A stretch of 62,165 nucleotides of DNA from Cohnella lupini (GCF_003386205.1 NZ_QRDY01000024.1:1-62165); one strand, 5' to 3'; shown: positions 17,086 to 26,712, counted from the first letter of the stretch. Notes: generated by a model not told the origin, from the sequence alone. Numbers and translations are program-made.

Positions 17086-18923
17086 GAGGGGTAAGCTTGT
17101 TCCGCAGCATTCAGATCAAGCTTATTATGATGGTACTGCTGCTCATCCTGATCGCGGTTCAATTGATCGGGGTTTACTTCATCAGCACGATGAAGAACTC
17201 CCTGACGAATTCCTTCACGGTCACCTTGAACGGTCAAGCCAATTTACTTACGAATTTGATTTCCTACTCGAACTTATTCTCGGAGAATAAGGAAACGGAC
17301 GCCCAGGTTGGCAAGGAAGAGATGCTGAAAGCGATCGTCCAGAGCTTCGATACGATTAACGGTGCGCAGATCCAAGTGCTCGATTCCGGAGGCAAAGTTC
17401 TGGCTGCGACCTCTAGACCATCCGAGCAATCGTATATCGGACGCAAGAATACGTCGTTATTGGTCAGCCGGGCGCTGCAGGGCGTGCGGGATAACGAGGA
17501 GGAAATCATCGACGATGACAATACCCGCTCTAAAGTCATCGCCAAGCCCGTTTTCAATAGTAACGGTAAGATCGTAGGCGCGATCTATATCGTTGCCTCG
17601 ATGAATGATTTGTACCAGACGATGGAAGGCATTAACCGAATATTCGTGTCCGCAACGTTAATCGCGCTCGGATTGACCGCCATACTAGGGGTCTTGCTTG
17701 CGGGAACGATCACTTCGCCAATCAAGGCGCTAACCCGCCAAGCTACGGCTGTCGCGGAAGGGCGATTCGACGAACGCGTGCCCGTGTTCGGGAAGGACGA
17801 GATCGGTCAGCTTAGCGTCGCTTTTAACGATATGACGGATCGCTTAAGCGATGCCCTGTCTATTAACGAAGAAGAGAAAGAGAAACTGGCATCGATTCTA
17901 TCCAACATGAGCGACGGCGTGCTTGCGACGGACGAATTAGGACGAGTTATTGTTACTAACCGGAGGGCTAGAGGGATGCTCGGCATGTCCGAGCTCAACG
18001 AGGGGACGACCTTGTCCGAAGCGCTCGGAATCGAGAAGGAGCCGATCGCGGAGACGCTCGAAGGTAAAGAATCCTCCTTACTGCTCAATCGGGAAGGGGG
18101 AGACGAGGACGAGGAATTGGTGTTCCGGGTAACGCTGACGCCTATTCGTCGCAGAGACAAGGGAGTCGCCGGGGTGATCGCGGTGCTTCAAGACGTGACG
18201 GAGATGGAGAAGCTGGAGCAGTCCCGGAGAGAATTCGTGGCGAACGTCTCGCATGAACTGAGAACGCCTCTTACCACGATCAAGAGTTATGCGGAAGCGC
18301 TCGATGACGGAGCCCTCGACGAGCCGCCGCTGGCGGATCGATTCGTAGGGGTTATTCGAAGCGAGACGGAGCGAATGATCCGACTCGTTACGGACCTCCT
18401 TCACTTATCCCGGTTCGATTCCAGACGGAATCAGCTTCGTCGGCAGAAGACCGATCTGGCCGAAATGCTGGAGGAGGTCGTGGACAGGTTCTCGTTCCAG
18501 CTCCGGCAGAAGGCCATTACCGTAACGGTGAAAGTGGAGAATAAGCAGAAGACGGCATGGCTGGATCGCGACGGAATAGATCAGGTGCTCGACAATCTCG
18601 TATCCAATGCCATTAAATATACGCTGGACGGCGGAACGATCGACATATCCGCGAAGACTAACGAAGCGAAGCTATTGGCGATCGCCATCAAGGATACAGG
18701 GATCGGCATACCCAAGAAGGATTTAAATCGGATATTCGAGAGGTTCTACAGGGTAGATAAGGCTCGATCGCGGAATATGGGCGGAACGGGTCTGGGGTTG
18801 TCGATTGCCCGGGAAATCGTTCGCGCGCATGGAGGCTCCATTACGCTCGATTCCGAGACGAATATCGGAACCGTCGTTACGGTGCTGCTACCGATCGTAC
18901 CGGAAGGAAGTGAATCCGCATGA
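17082..18923 (+). CDS. walK: Sensor histidine kinase WalK (YycG)
   Basis: A 613-residue membrane sensor of wall status that phosphorylates WalR. It has a first membrane helix (about 13-32), an extracellular PAS-like domain, a second helix (about 183-206) and a HAMP domain. Next come a cytoplasmic PAS domain (about 260-370) and the kinase core with the phospho-acceptor His in NVSHELRTPLTTIKS (near residue 391). N-, G1- and G2-box motifs follow in DNLVSNAIKYT, DTGIGIPKKDL and GGTGLGLSIA. The start overlaps the walR stop (ATGA) and the end overlaps the walH start (ATGA), so the genes are tightly coupled. Confidence 0.97.
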   Translation: MRGVSLFRSIQIKLIMMVLLLILIAVQLIGVYFISTMKNSLTNSFTVTLNGQANLLTNLISYSNLFSENKETDAQVGKEEMLKAIVQSFDTINGAQIQVLDSGGKVLAATSRPSEQSYIGRKNTSLLVSRALQGVRDNEEEIIDDDNTRSKVIAKPVFNSNGKIVGAIYIVASMNDLYQTMEGINRIFVSATLIALGLTAILGVLLAGTITSPIKALTRQATAVAEGRFDERVPVFGKDEIGQLSVAFNDMTDRLSDALSINEEEKEKLASILSNMSDGVLATDELGRVIVTNRRARGMLGMSELNEGTTLSEALGIEKEPIAETLEGKESSLLLNREGGDEDEELVFRVTLTPIRRRDKGVAGVIAVLQDVTEMEKLEQSRREFVANVSHELRTPLTTIKSYAEALDDGALDEPPLADRFVGVIRSETERMIRLVTDLLHLSRFDSRRNQLRRQKTDLAEMLEEVVDRFSFQLRQKAITVTVKVENKQKTAWLDRDGIDQVLDNLVSNAIKYTLDGGTIDISAKTNEAKLLAIAIKDTGIGIPKKDLNRIFERFYRVDKARSRNMGGTGLGLSIAREIVRAHGGSITLDSETNIGTVVTVLLPIVPEGSESA

Positions 18924-20236
18924 TCGAGAAAGGAAAGTCGGTGCTGCTGTTCTTGCTTGTAGCGGTCAGTCTCGTCCAGAGCTACTTTCTTGCCTACAGC
19001 AGGCCCTACATGGAGGCGAAAGTAAAGACGGAGCAGGATTACGTGAATACTGAGCCGCTAGGGACGGAGGAACAGGTCGAGAATCTGATCTTCCCGGAGC
19101 AGCTCGTCATTCATCTTGGCAACGATAAGCATACGGTTTTCTACCCGAGTACGCCGACGTTCTACGATTTAATTCTAAAGAAGCTTCAGAGCCGTGAATT
19201 CAAGGGGATGAAAAGCGATTCCGTGAATTCCGTCGATTGGGATCAGATCAGGCGCGAGGATCAAGGCGTCGAACTGCGCTTCGGAAGGGCCATTCCTTTC
19301 GAATTGCTGCAGCGGGTGTTCAAGATCGACAGCGATTTTCTATTCACGAGAGATTCGATCGACCGAATGTGGATTTACGCCAGTAAAGACCGGGACGAGG
19401 TAAGAACGTTCTTCTTCAGCGCGGACGGACGCCAAGTGTACGAATCGCTGCGGGCGGATTTGACGATCGGAGACGTCGAAGGTTACGTGGGCTTCGGTCA
19501 GTTCTGGGACCCGTACACGTCCTTGGACGGCAATGTGTACGTTCCCGAGAAGCCGATTACCCGAATGCAAGCCTTGGAGGTCTCGTTCGACCGGTATACG
19601 ACGGAGCAGATGCAGGATAACTTGTTCTTCGATCCGGAAAGTATACGGACGATTCAAGATAGCAAGACCGGTCCGCAAGTGTATACAGACACGAAGATAG
19701 GTCTTAAGATCGAGCAAGACGGAACATGGTTGTCCTATACCGACCCCGTGGCTCCGACGGAAGGCGACAACGACATGGTTGATAACGTGATGGCCGCGGT
19801 AAGCTTCGTGAATCAGCACGGAGGCTGGAACGGGATGCATCAGTTAGTCAAGGAAACCGATTCGGAGACCGGGAGCGAGGTCATTCGTTTCCAGCAATTT
19901 TATAAAGGAGTGCCGCTCGTATCCGATCGTTCGATGAACTTCGGATTCATGCAATTGACGCTACAGCAAGGCTTGGTATCGTCTTATAACCGGTCTCTTG
20001 TCATCGTAGGAGATCAGGTGACGAACAAACGCATCAGGCAGTTGCCGGGCGGGAATCCGTTGAAGGCCATTCTGAATTCGATGGAATCGGAAGGCAAGAA
20101 CATAGAGGCTTTGTATCCGGCTTATCAACCCGAGATGCAGAAGGATAAAGTCGCTTTAAGTCCGGTTTGGGCGGCGCGATTGACTACCGGAGAGGTTGTC
20201 ATCGTCGCCAAATCGGGAGCCGTTACGGTGAAGTGA
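18920..20236 (+). CDS. walH: WalRK regulatory protein WalH (YycH)
   Basis: A 438-residue protein with a short cytoplasmic start, one membrane helix (about residues 6-24) and a large extracellular region of the YycH type. In Bacillus subtilis YycH and YycI form a complex with WalK in the membrane and restrain it; in Staphylococcus aureus they activate it. The direction here cannot be read from sequence. The ATG overlaps the walK stop. Assignment rests on operon position, topology and length. Confidence 0.92.
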   Translation: MIEKGKSVLLFLLVAVSLVQSYFLAYSRPYMEAKVKTEQDYVNTEPLGTEEQVENLIFPEQLVIHLGNDKHTVFYPSTPTFYDLILKKLQSREFKGMKSDSVNSVDWDQIRREDQGVELRFGRAIPFELLQRVFKIDSDFLFTRDSIDRMWIYASKDRDEVRTFFFSADGRQVYESLRADLTIGDVEGYVGFGQFWDPYTSLDGNVYVPEKPITRMQALEVSFDRYTTEQMQDNLFFDPESIRTIQDSKTGPQVYTDTKIGLKIEQDGTWLSYTDPVAPTEGDNDMVDNVMAAVSFVNQHGGWNGMHQLVKETDSETGSEVIRFQQFYKGVPLVSDRSMNFGFMQLTLQQGLVSSYNRSLVIVGDQVTNKRIRQLPGGNPLKAILNSMESEGKNIEALYPAYQPEMQKDKVALSPVWAARLTTGEVVIVAKSGAVTVK

Positions 20237-20282
20237 TCCGCTGGACCAACGACCGTGCCAGGAGAAAGGAAGGAGGAGCGGA

Positions 20283-21053
20283 ATGGACTGGAGACGTGCC
20301 AAGAGCGTGTTGATCATATCCTTTCTCATGCTGAATATCGTGCTGGGATACCAGCTGTGGACAGACTGGCGCGAAAGATTGAACACGGCGGTGGATTGGA
20401 CGTCCCTTCCTCCCGAGACGCTGCTGGCCATGCGCGAGAAAAATATTCAAGTCGACGACAACGCCACCATACCGACGGAAACGCCGGCGATGAGGGAAAT
20501 GACTTATACGTTCAAGCAGCGGGCAGGTACGGGAATTAATGATCGAACGGCGATTGCTGCAACTCCCGAGACGAGGTTCGTCTTCAATCAAGAGGAGCTT
20601 GTAGTCGCGCTGGGCGGTATTATCCCGGAACTGGGAACGTACACATTGGATGTGCCGGGTAGCCGCGAGGGGGTATACTTTCGCTTTAACCGGATGCAAG
20701 GAGGGTGGCCGTTGTTCGACATTCACCTGAATCTATACTATAGCGAACAGAAGATTCGGGCTTACACGCAGGATCTTATCGAGATCAAGCCTTCGTCCGG
20801 AGCCAAGGAACAGCAAGTGCTGCCCGCGGCCAAAGCATTAGCCAAAGTCATCGAGGTCAACCTGCCCGCGGGCTCGGTCATCAAGGAAATCAGATTGGGC
20901 TACCACGGGGAAGAAATATTCAATGACGCGGAAACGCAAGTTTCCGTTCCTTCTTGGAGGGTTTTGCTGGAAAATGGCGAAGAAGTGTATTATGTGAATG
21001 CGATTAGCGCGGAAGTCACGACAGAGAAAGGCGAGGCTCTCGTAAACCCCTGA
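20283..21053 (+). CDS. walI: WalRK regulatory protein WalI (YycI)
   Basis: A 256-residue single-pass membrane protein. It starts with the family-like MDWRRAKSVLIISFLMLN (helix about 7-25) followed by an extracellular YycI domain. It is expected to pair with WalH and tune WalK. GGAGCG precedes the ATG, 46 bases after walH. Family and position agree. Confidence 0.92.
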   Translation: MDWRRAKSVLIISFLMLNIVLGYQLWTDWRERLNTAVDWTSLPPETLLAMREKNIQVDDNATIPTETPAMREMTYTFKQRAGTGINDRTAIAATPETRFVFNQEELVVALGGIIPELGTYTLDVPGSREGVYFRFNRMQGGWPLFDIHLNLYYSEQKIRAYTQDLIEIKPSSGAKEQQVLPAAKALAKVIEVNLPAGSVIKEIRLGYHGEEIFNDAETQVSVPSWRVLLENGEEVYYVNAISAEVTTEKGEALVNP

Positions 21054-21120
21054 AACAAACCTAGCAAGCGGTACATAGGGGGTGGCGGGAAGCTCGTGGG
21101 GAGAGGAATTGGAAACGAAT

Positions 21121-21924
21121 ATGGGACTTCGATTCTCGGTGCTGTCCAGCGGATCGACGGGGAATGCGACCGTCGTGTCTACGGACTTGGCCACGGTTCT
21201 TATCGATGTTGGTTTTAGCGGGAAAAAGATAGAAGAGTTGTTGAGAGATAGAGAGATTGCCGCGCAGGATTTGGACGCGATATTCGTCACGCATGAACAC
21301 TCCGATCACATCAAGGGACTTGGGGCGTTCGCGCGCAAGCATCGGTTGCCCGTATATGCCAACGAGAACACTTGGGGCGCCATGAAGCAGAAGATCGGCG
21401 AGATTCCGGAGGAGCAGCGGCGAATTCTGCCTTCGGATAGCGTAATGGAAATCGCGGATTTGCGCATCGAGTCGTACGCGATCTCCCACGATGCGGCGGA
21501 GCCCGTCGGATACTGTTTTCTGGCGGACGGGGCTAAGCTTAGCCTGGCGACGGATCTCGGCTACGTAAGCGATAAGGTCATGCGTCAGCTTCAGAATTCG
21601 GACGTGATGGTACTAGAGTCCAACCACGACGTGAACATGCTAAGAATGGGTAGATACCCGTGGAATATAAAGCGTAGAATCTTGGGCGATACCGGGCACC
21701 TTTCCAACGAGGCGGCCGGAGAAGCGTTATGCAGCCTCCTGACGGGCAGTCTGCGAAGGGTGTATCTAGCCCATTTAAGCCAAGAGCACAACCTGATGGA
21801 TTTGGCCAAGCTTACCGTGAATACAGTATTAGAGGATAACGGTTATTTTTACCGTAAGGATGAGTTCGCTCTGTGCGAAACGTACCATGATCGTTCGACT
21901 GCCTGGGACATCGTTAAGAAATAG
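21121..21924 (+). CDS. walJ: Metallo-beta-lactamase-fold hydrolase WalJ (YycJ)
   Basis: A cytoplasmic MBL-fold protein of about 267 residues. Its homologues are 5'-3' exonuclease-like and are linked to coordination of replication, wall synthesis and mismatch repair. The zinc-binding HxHxDH motif is present as THEHSDHIKG, followed by YAISHDAAEP, ATDLG and the late His motifs. It starts as MGLRFSVLSSGSTGNATVV at ATG 21121, as in the family. In-frame TTG 21109 or GTG 21082 with GAGAGG nearby cannot be excluded. It continues the wal operon. Confidence 0.93.
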   Translation: MGLRFSVLSSGSTGNATVVSTDLATVLIDVGFSGKKIEELLRDREIAAQDLDAIFVTHEHSDHIKGLGAFARKHRLPVYANENTWGAMKQKIGEIPEEQRRILPSDSVMEIADLRIESYAISHDAAEPVGYCFLADGAKLSLATDLGYVSDKVMRQLQNSDVMVLESNHDVNMLRMGRYPWNIKRRILGDTGHLSNEAAGEALCSLLTGSLRRVYLAHLSQEHNLMDLAKLTVNTVLEDNGYFYRKDEFALCETYHDRSTAWDIVKK

Positions 21925-21933
21925 ATTAGAATT

Positions 21934-22134
21934 TTATAACAGTAGCTGCCTGTCCAGCTCGGTTTCCATCTGCGAGGCTTTCTCGCTGATTTCCTCGGGC
22001 GTAAGAATGCCTTTCTCGACCAGAAGCTCTATTAACGTACTGATAGCAAGGAGTTGTCTGTAGTGGTCGTGCTTCATATCGGATACCTGCGAAGCTAGAC
22101 TGAGGAATTGCATGCCATACTCCGTCGTTCTCAT
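21934..22134 (-). CDS. Small conserved-type protein of unknown function
   Basis: A 66-residue protein on the minus strand, convergent with walJ. AAAGGAAG lies 9 bases upstream of its ATG, and the coding pattern looks real. It is predicted helical and acidic at the C-terminus (LTPEEISEKASQMETELDR), without Cys, signal or membrane segment. I do not recognise the family. Confidence 0.6.
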   Translation of the reverse strand: MRTTEYGMQFLSLASQVSDMKHDHYRQLLAISTLIELLVEKGILTPEEISEKASQMETELDRQLLL

Positions 22135-22181
22135 AGGCTCTACTTCCTTTCTTTACCTTTGTATTTATGAGGGGAAATCAC

Positions 22182-22210
22182 TTGCTTGTCCTTCTATCGG
22201 AAAGTATTCT
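22182..22210 (+). promoter_or_regulatory. Promoter upstream of htrA
   Basis: TTGCTT and TATTCT with a 17-bp spacer lie between the divergent 66-residue gene and htrA. Confidence 0.45.
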
Positions 22211-22366
22211 ATTACTATTCTAGTCAAAACCTTAATAAACATTCCTATTAATTTAGGATTGCACGGTATAGAAGACGAATAACTAGTTATGATGATTAAG
22301 AGGAAGACTCGCAGCGGCGTGGGGAAGCCGAATGACGCTTATCGGTCCCTAATAGAAGGATGGTGC

Positions 22367-23710
22367 ATGACCATGAGCTTGTTCGATGATGATTTCTACT
22401 CCACGAGGGTCAAGAGGCGTTCGCGTAATGCCATGGAGCCCGATTCGAGGGGTTTCAGAGGGATGCGCCAAGGGTCTATGATCAAGGTTGCCCTCATTTC
22501 TTCTATTGCTAGCTCGGTATTCGTCGCTTTACTGTTCATTTTCTTGAATAGCGGAGATGACTCGAAGCCCGAAGCGATGCCGGCGTTAACCGGCGGTCAA
22601 TCGCTGGTGGAGACCTCCGAGCGGATTATATCCGCTTCCGAGAAAGTGCGACCCGGCGTGGTAAGCATAATTAATATAACCAACCAGGCCTTAACCGAGA
22701 TGGACGATGCGGAAGAACCATACGAAGAAGGCGAATTGCCATACAATGCGAGCATGGGCTCGGGCGTTATTTTCAAGAAAAGCGATGGAAAAGCCTACAT
22801 TATCACGAATGCGCATGTCGTTCAGGATGCGGGTAAGCTACAGGCCGTACTTATTAACGGGGATAAAAAGGATGCCGCGATCGTAGGCTTGGATATCGTT
22901 TCCGATCTCGCCGTGCTACAGATAGACGCCGAAGGCATCGATACAATAGTGGAAATCGGCAATTCCGACAAGCTTCGTGTGGGGGAGATGGTTATCGCCA
23001 TCGGCAACCCGCTCGGCTTCGGGGATTCGTTAACGCAAGGAATCGTTTCCTCGACCAATCGGATTCTTCCGGTATCGATCAATCAAGACGGCAATTACGA
23101 CTGGGAACAGGAAGTCATCCAAACGGATGCGGCGATCAATCAAGGAAACAGCGGCGGAGCGCTTGTCGACTTGAACGGCAAGCTCGTAGGCATCAATAGC
23201 ATGAAGGTAGCGGATACGGGAGTCGAGGGAATCGGCTTCGCGATCCCGATCGATAACGCGATGCCGATACTGAGCGAGCTGCTGGCGAACGGCAAGATCA
23301 CGAGGCCGTACATGGGCGTCTATACGATGGACTTGGGCTTATACCTGGATAGTCCTCCTTCCGAAGAAGAAGAGGGCGGATCGAATGGAGAGGCACCGAC
23401 CGTGGAAGACGGAGCGGCCGAAGGCGAGGGCTTCGAAGTGGCGTTGCCCGTTATTCCGGAAGGCGTAACCGAGGGCGTTATCGTGCTGGAATCCGTCGGA
23501 CCGTCGCTCGATGCGGGGCTGGAATTCAACGATATCATCGTAGCTCTCGACGATAAAGCGATCAGCAGCACGATAGATCTTCGGAAGTACTTGTATAACT
23601 CCAAAAAAATCGGGGAATCGTTGAAAGTAACGTATTATCGCGACGGGAAAAAACAAACGCTCGATGTGAAGCTAGAGGAAAAGAAGGAAGAGCCGGTGGA
23701 AGAGCGTTAA
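22367..23710 (+). CDS. htrA: HtrA-type serine protease (YycK/DegP-like)
   Basis: A 447-residue membrane-anchored quality-control protease. A basic cytoplasmic N-terminus is followed by one membrane helix (about 38-58) and a trypsin-like domain. Its catalytic triad is readable: His in ITNAHVV (about 150), Asp in VSDLAVLQID (about 180) and Ser in QGNSGGAL (about 262). The single C-terminal PDZ domain (about 310-435) is interrupted by a Glu/Gly-rich acidic insert (about 329-360). I prefer ATG 22367, with AGAAGGA upstream, over an extension to 22289. It closes the wal locus together with yyzF, as in other Bacilli. Confidence 0.93.
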   Translation: MTMSLFDDDFYSTRVKRRSRNAMEPDSRGFRGMRQGSMIKVALISSIASSVFVALLFIFLNSGDDSKPEAMPALTGGQSLVETSERIISASEKVRPGVVSIINITNQALTEMDDAEEPYEEGELPYNASMGSGVIFKKSDGKAYIITNAHVVQDAGKLQAVLINGDKKDAAIVGLDIVSDLAVLQIDAEGIDTIVEIGNSDKLRVGEMVIAIGNPLGFGDSLTQGIVSSTNRILPVSINQDGNYDWEQEVIQTDAAINQGNSGGALVDLNGKLVGINSMKVADTGVEGIGFAIPIDNAMPILSELLANGKITRPYMGVYTMDLGLYLDSPPSEEEEGGSNGEAPTVEDGAAEGEGFEVALPVIPEGVTEGVIVLESVGPSLDAGLEFNDIIVALDDKAISSTIDLRKYLYNSKKIGESLKVTYYRDGKKQTLDVKLEEKKEEPVEER

Positions 23711-23743
23711 GCCGGCGGTAAAAGAAACGGGCAAGAGGGGAAC

Positions 23744-23917
23744 ATGTCCATGTATTGTGTATGCCGCGAGCACGTAGAGCTTGCAATCGACAAATTCGTC
23801 GACGAGAACGAGGATGCGCCGGATTTGGTAAGCTTGGAAACCGCGGTCTTCTCGGCTTGGACGAAACCGGAGCACTGCGAATGGTGCAGCAATCCGGCCG
23901 AGGTATTGGTGATCTAG
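23744..23917 (+). CDS. yyzF: CxxH/CxxC protein YyzF
   Basis: A 57-residue protein, short but clear. It begins MSMYCVCREHVELAIDKFV with a CxxH motif and ends with EHCEWCSNPAEVLVI carrying CxxC. This is the layout of the small CxxH/CxxC family found between htrA and rlmH in Bacilli. The four ligands probably bind zinc. AAGAGGGG lies before the ATG, and an in-frame ATG two codons later is also possible. In relatives rlmH follows directly; here it lies 20 kb away. Confidence 0.9.
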   Translation: MSMYCVCREHVELAIDKFVDENEDAPDLVSLETAVFSAWTKPEHCEWCSNPAEVLVI

Positions 23918-23934
23918 CTGGTAATCGAACAAGA

Positions 23935-23970
23935 AGCCGTAACCCCCTTAGCGGGACTTACGGCTTTTTC
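23935..23970 (+). terminator. Terminator of the wal locus
   Basis: AGCCGTAA pairs with TTACGGCT and is followed by TTTTTC. Confidence 0.85.
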
Positions 23971-24039
23971 TTATGATGAGGAGTTGCCAGTCCATGGGTT
24001 ATAGAGTTTTACGGGTGCTTCGGCGGGAACATAAGTGCC

Positions 24040-24262
24040 GAGTATCGCTAGGTTATTCATTTCCGATTACAATGTTTTTCATTGTATTTTGACGCGCGAT
24101 ATCAGATTTAAGTGGAATTAAGATGGTTTTCATTGCTTTTGGTTTGAATTTGGTCGATTCCTTTCGAAAATTCGATCCATAGTGATGTTCTTCATCCTAC
24201 TTTGGTTCCCAAATGGATTGTTAGCTTGAATTACGATGATTAGCATCCTACTTAGCTTGCCA
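24040..24262 (+). repeat. Dispersed 51-bp-phased intergenic element, copy 2
   Basis: The same four-module organisation as copy 1, with GATG-type modules at 24071, 24123, 24184 and 24235 (spacings 52, 61, 51). It shares ATAGTGATGTTCTTCATCCT and ACGATGATTA. It lies between the wal-locus terminator and the 3' end of the CorA-like gene, in the + orientation. The rest of the gap up to 24360 shows nothing else. Confidence 0.75.
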
Positions 24263-24360
24263 ACCTCTCACCTTGGCACCCCAAGTTCCGCCGGGAACGC
24301 TTATTTCTCCATGTGAAGTACGGAACAGCGGAGTGCTAATTAGTATATTGGTAGCTCTTC

Positions 24361-25800
24361 CTACTTCCGCCGTCTGCGGAGAAAGTCTCGGCCCCACTTC
24401 CACAGGACGCCGATGACGAGCAGGAACGCGACCGTCAGACCGGAGAAGGTAACGGCGAACGCGATCCACTGAAAGGTCGAGTACCCGCTAAGAAAAGACC
24501 AGCTATAGTCTCCTTTCAGGTCCTCGATAACCTGATTCATGCCGTATATCCCGCTTATGACGGTATATATGGTTAGTATGGTCAGTAAGTAGCTGGATTG
24601 CTTTGAAGCGTGGGTTTCCTGGTACTTATAAAGGTCGTTGAGGGTTTCCTTCACGTCCTCGAACAGCTCGTCATTGCCGTAGACGTCGCGGAGCTGGTGG
24701 AAGATTTCCCTCCCTTGCGTCTGGGAGACGATCTCGACAAAATAATATTTGGCGGAAAAACAAGTAATATCCCGGATTAAATCCTCCGTATGCTCTCGCT
24801 TGCGTTCAAGCTGCACTTGGGAGTACGAGACCGATAATTTCAGCAGCACGATCCTGTGAAATAAGTTGAGCAGCAAGCCGTAGTAATACTCCCCGTACAT
24901 TTGGTTAGCCAGCCGGTTCGCGGTTTCCGTCTTTTCCCTGGTTAGGCAGATAAAACAGGTTTCGTCGGTAATATAGTACGTATTCGGCGCCCAGCGATCA
25001 TACTCGAAATTGGCGGCATATCGCTCCATGTAGGGGATATGGCTGGCGCTGACCCTGGCGTCGCCTTGCAGGTTCAGGCCATCGAGACGACCAGCGCGAT
25101 AGCGGTGTAGCAAGGTAATATCAGACTCCTCGGGAAATGCGCAGAACCCGATCACGAACATTCTCTCGTCCATGAAGAACGGCAGCTTCTCGAAGTAAGT
25201 TCCGTCCATCGGAGAATGATCCAGGAAGGGCAGCAGATGCGGCGCGATCGCTTGGAAAACGAAATCCTCGACTTCTTCGAAGCTCTTCTCCTCGTATTCC
25301 ACGAAGGTGTCGAAGTCTAGCTTGTTCGTATCCTGGAGGTGGCGCATGCGGTCTCCGAACTCCAGAGCCTGGCTGTAACCGAAGTCCTGACCGGGATCGA
25401 TCTCCACTCGAAGCGTCAGAAATCCGGTGTTGAACGGGCATAGGACGATGTCGGCGGAATGCACCGTGAAGTTCAGGCGAAGCTGCCGCGTTCGTAAAGC
25501 GGCTCCGACGTTCAAGGCCTTGGTTAACCGGCGGAACGTCTCAGGATCGTCGTTATTCGGAAATAACACATGATTGGTGAAGGGTAAATAATACCTCTCC
25601 ATATCTCGATGCGACACGCGATTGTCGGGTCCGTAGTAGCTATTTTCAAGCTCCAAATCCCCCAATTGAAAGAAATGATAACTCTCTTGAAGCAGGGTTT
25701 CCCGTAATTGGTCCTGGCAATTCCGCTCCAAAGAGAACGGGTAGATCAACTGAAAGACCGCCTTCGTCAGATTGGGGTCTTCGCTCTTGCCGATGATCAT
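24361..25800 (-). CDS. CorA-like membrane protein with large cytoplasmic domain
   Basis: A 479-residue protein with a soluble N-terminal region of about 390 residues and two C-terminal membrane helices. The first helix ends in IYGMN (LTILTIYTVISGIYGMNQV), the signature of CorA-type divalent-cation channels, and the tail is Arg-rich (RRRRK). The N-terminal domain is much less CorA-like, so the ion and direction are uncertain. I take ATG 25800, with GAGGTGG 8 bases upstream; GTG 25809 is an alternative that would overlap the upstream stop. It is translationally coupled to the TrkA_C gene, which suggests joint work in ion homeostasis. Confidence 0.75.
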   Translation of the reverse strand: MIIGKSEDPNLTKAVFQLIYPFSLERNCQDQLRETLLQESYHFFQLGDLELENSYYGPDNRVSHRDMERYYLPFTNHVLFPNNDDPETFRRLTKALNVGAALRTRQLRLNFTVHSADIVLCPFNTGFLTLRVEIDPGQDFGYSQALEFGDRMRHLQDTNKLDFDTFVEYEEKSFEEVEDFVFQAIAPHLLPFLDHSPMDGTYFEKLPFFMDERMFVIGFCAFPEESDITLLHRYRAGRLDGLNLQGDARVSASHIPYMERYAANFEYDRWAPNTYYITDETCFICLTREKTETANRLANQMYGEYYYGLLLNLFHRIVLLKLSVSYSQVQLERKREHTEDLIRDITCFSAKYYFVEIVSQTQGREIFHQLRDVYGNDELFEDVKETLNDLYKYQETHASKQSSYLLTILTIYTVISGIYGMNQVIEDLKGDYSWSFLSGYSTFQWIAFAVTFSGLTVAFLLVIGVLWKWGRDFLRRRRK

Positions 25801-25801
25801 G

Positions 25802-26521
25802 TCAGCCACCTCTTCCTATCCACGACAATGCTTTTATTTCGTCCTTCATCATGCCGTCTTTGTCTTCCAACTCCTTGCCGAAAGCGCGGTCTATCTCCTC
25901 TTTCTCCCCGTAAATATACAGAATGTCGCCCGATTCCAGCCTGGTCCGCAACCTGTCTTTACGTATCGTCTCCGTACCTCTGCCGATGAACAGGACGTTG
26001 ACGTCGGCGTCGCCTTTCAATCGTATATCCAAAGTATGCCCGATCAGCGAGGATTTCGGACCTACCGGGATATCCAGGAAGGCATCGTCTTCGCAATGAA
26101 GGAGCACATCATTGATCGGCAATTCGTATATTTCGAATTTGCGTTCCAACGGAAGGTTGAACTTGTTCATGAGGAGCGGTTGAGTCATGGGAAGCTTCAG
26201 CACAACAAGAAGCAAGGCAAGGACAACGGGAATGACGGCGAGATACGAGATGCGAAGATCCGGCGCAAGAATGCTGCTGATGGAGGAAATAATGACCGCG
26301 AAAGAAAATACGCCGAACAGGATGAGGAACATGCCTAATCTTCGGCGTACCGGATGTCCCAGGACAAGCTCCGATTCCTTAGTCGTGAATCCCGTGCTCG
26401 TTAGTAGAGAGATGACTTGGAACCGCGCGATATCGTATTTCAGACCCGTCGAACGCATGAGCACGACGGCGATCTCGATGACAAGCAGAACGATGGCGAA
26501 GTATGTCACGATGAACCACAT
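25802..26521 (-). CDS. Membrane protein with C-terminal RCK/TrkA_C ligand domain
   Basis: A 239-residue protein with three hydrophobic segments (about residues 3-20, 60-82 and 88-110) and the motif LLTSTGFTTKES between the first two. A cytoplasmic TrkA_C-like domain follows (about 150-225; VGPKSSLIGHTLDIRLKGDADVNVLFIGRG...LESGDILYIYGEKEEID). TrkA_C domains bind small ligands, including c-di-AMP in some potassium transporters. AAGGAG lies upstream of the ATG. The stop runs into the start of the CorA-like gene. The role as an ion-transport regulator is inferred; the domain is recognised. Confidence 0.8.
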   Translation of the reverse strand: MWFIVTYFAIVLLVIEIAVVLMRSTGLKYDIARFQVISLLTSTGFTTKESELVLGHPVRRRLGMFLILFGVFSFAVIISSISSILAPDLRISYLAVIPVVLALLLVVLKLPMTQPLLMNKFNLPLERKFEIYELPINDVLLHCEDDAFLDIPVGPKSSLIGHTLDIRLKGDADVNVLFIGRGTETIRKDRLRTRLESGDILYIYGEKEEIDRAFGKELEDKDGMMKDEIKALSWIGRGG

Positions 26522-26643
26522 GGGCCATCATCTCCTTAGAGTCGATATTTTGGCTTTACTGGACTATTACCCATAGGGAGGAGCAGTCGAAGCATCAGTC
26601 GGCCATTTAACAAAAAAGTTCATATAAATTTACCAAATGCCCG

Positions 26644-26673
26644 TTGACAGCTTTAGGGGGCCGATGGTAAAGT
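26644..26673 (+). promoter_or_regulatory. Promoter of the bmr leader
   Basis: A consensus TTGACA is followed at 18 bp by TAAAGT. Transcription would start near 26680, about 450 bases before bmrC. Confidence 0.75.
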
Positions 26674-26712
26674 GACACATATACTTTGATGAACGGAAGG
26701 GAGGGCTACGAC

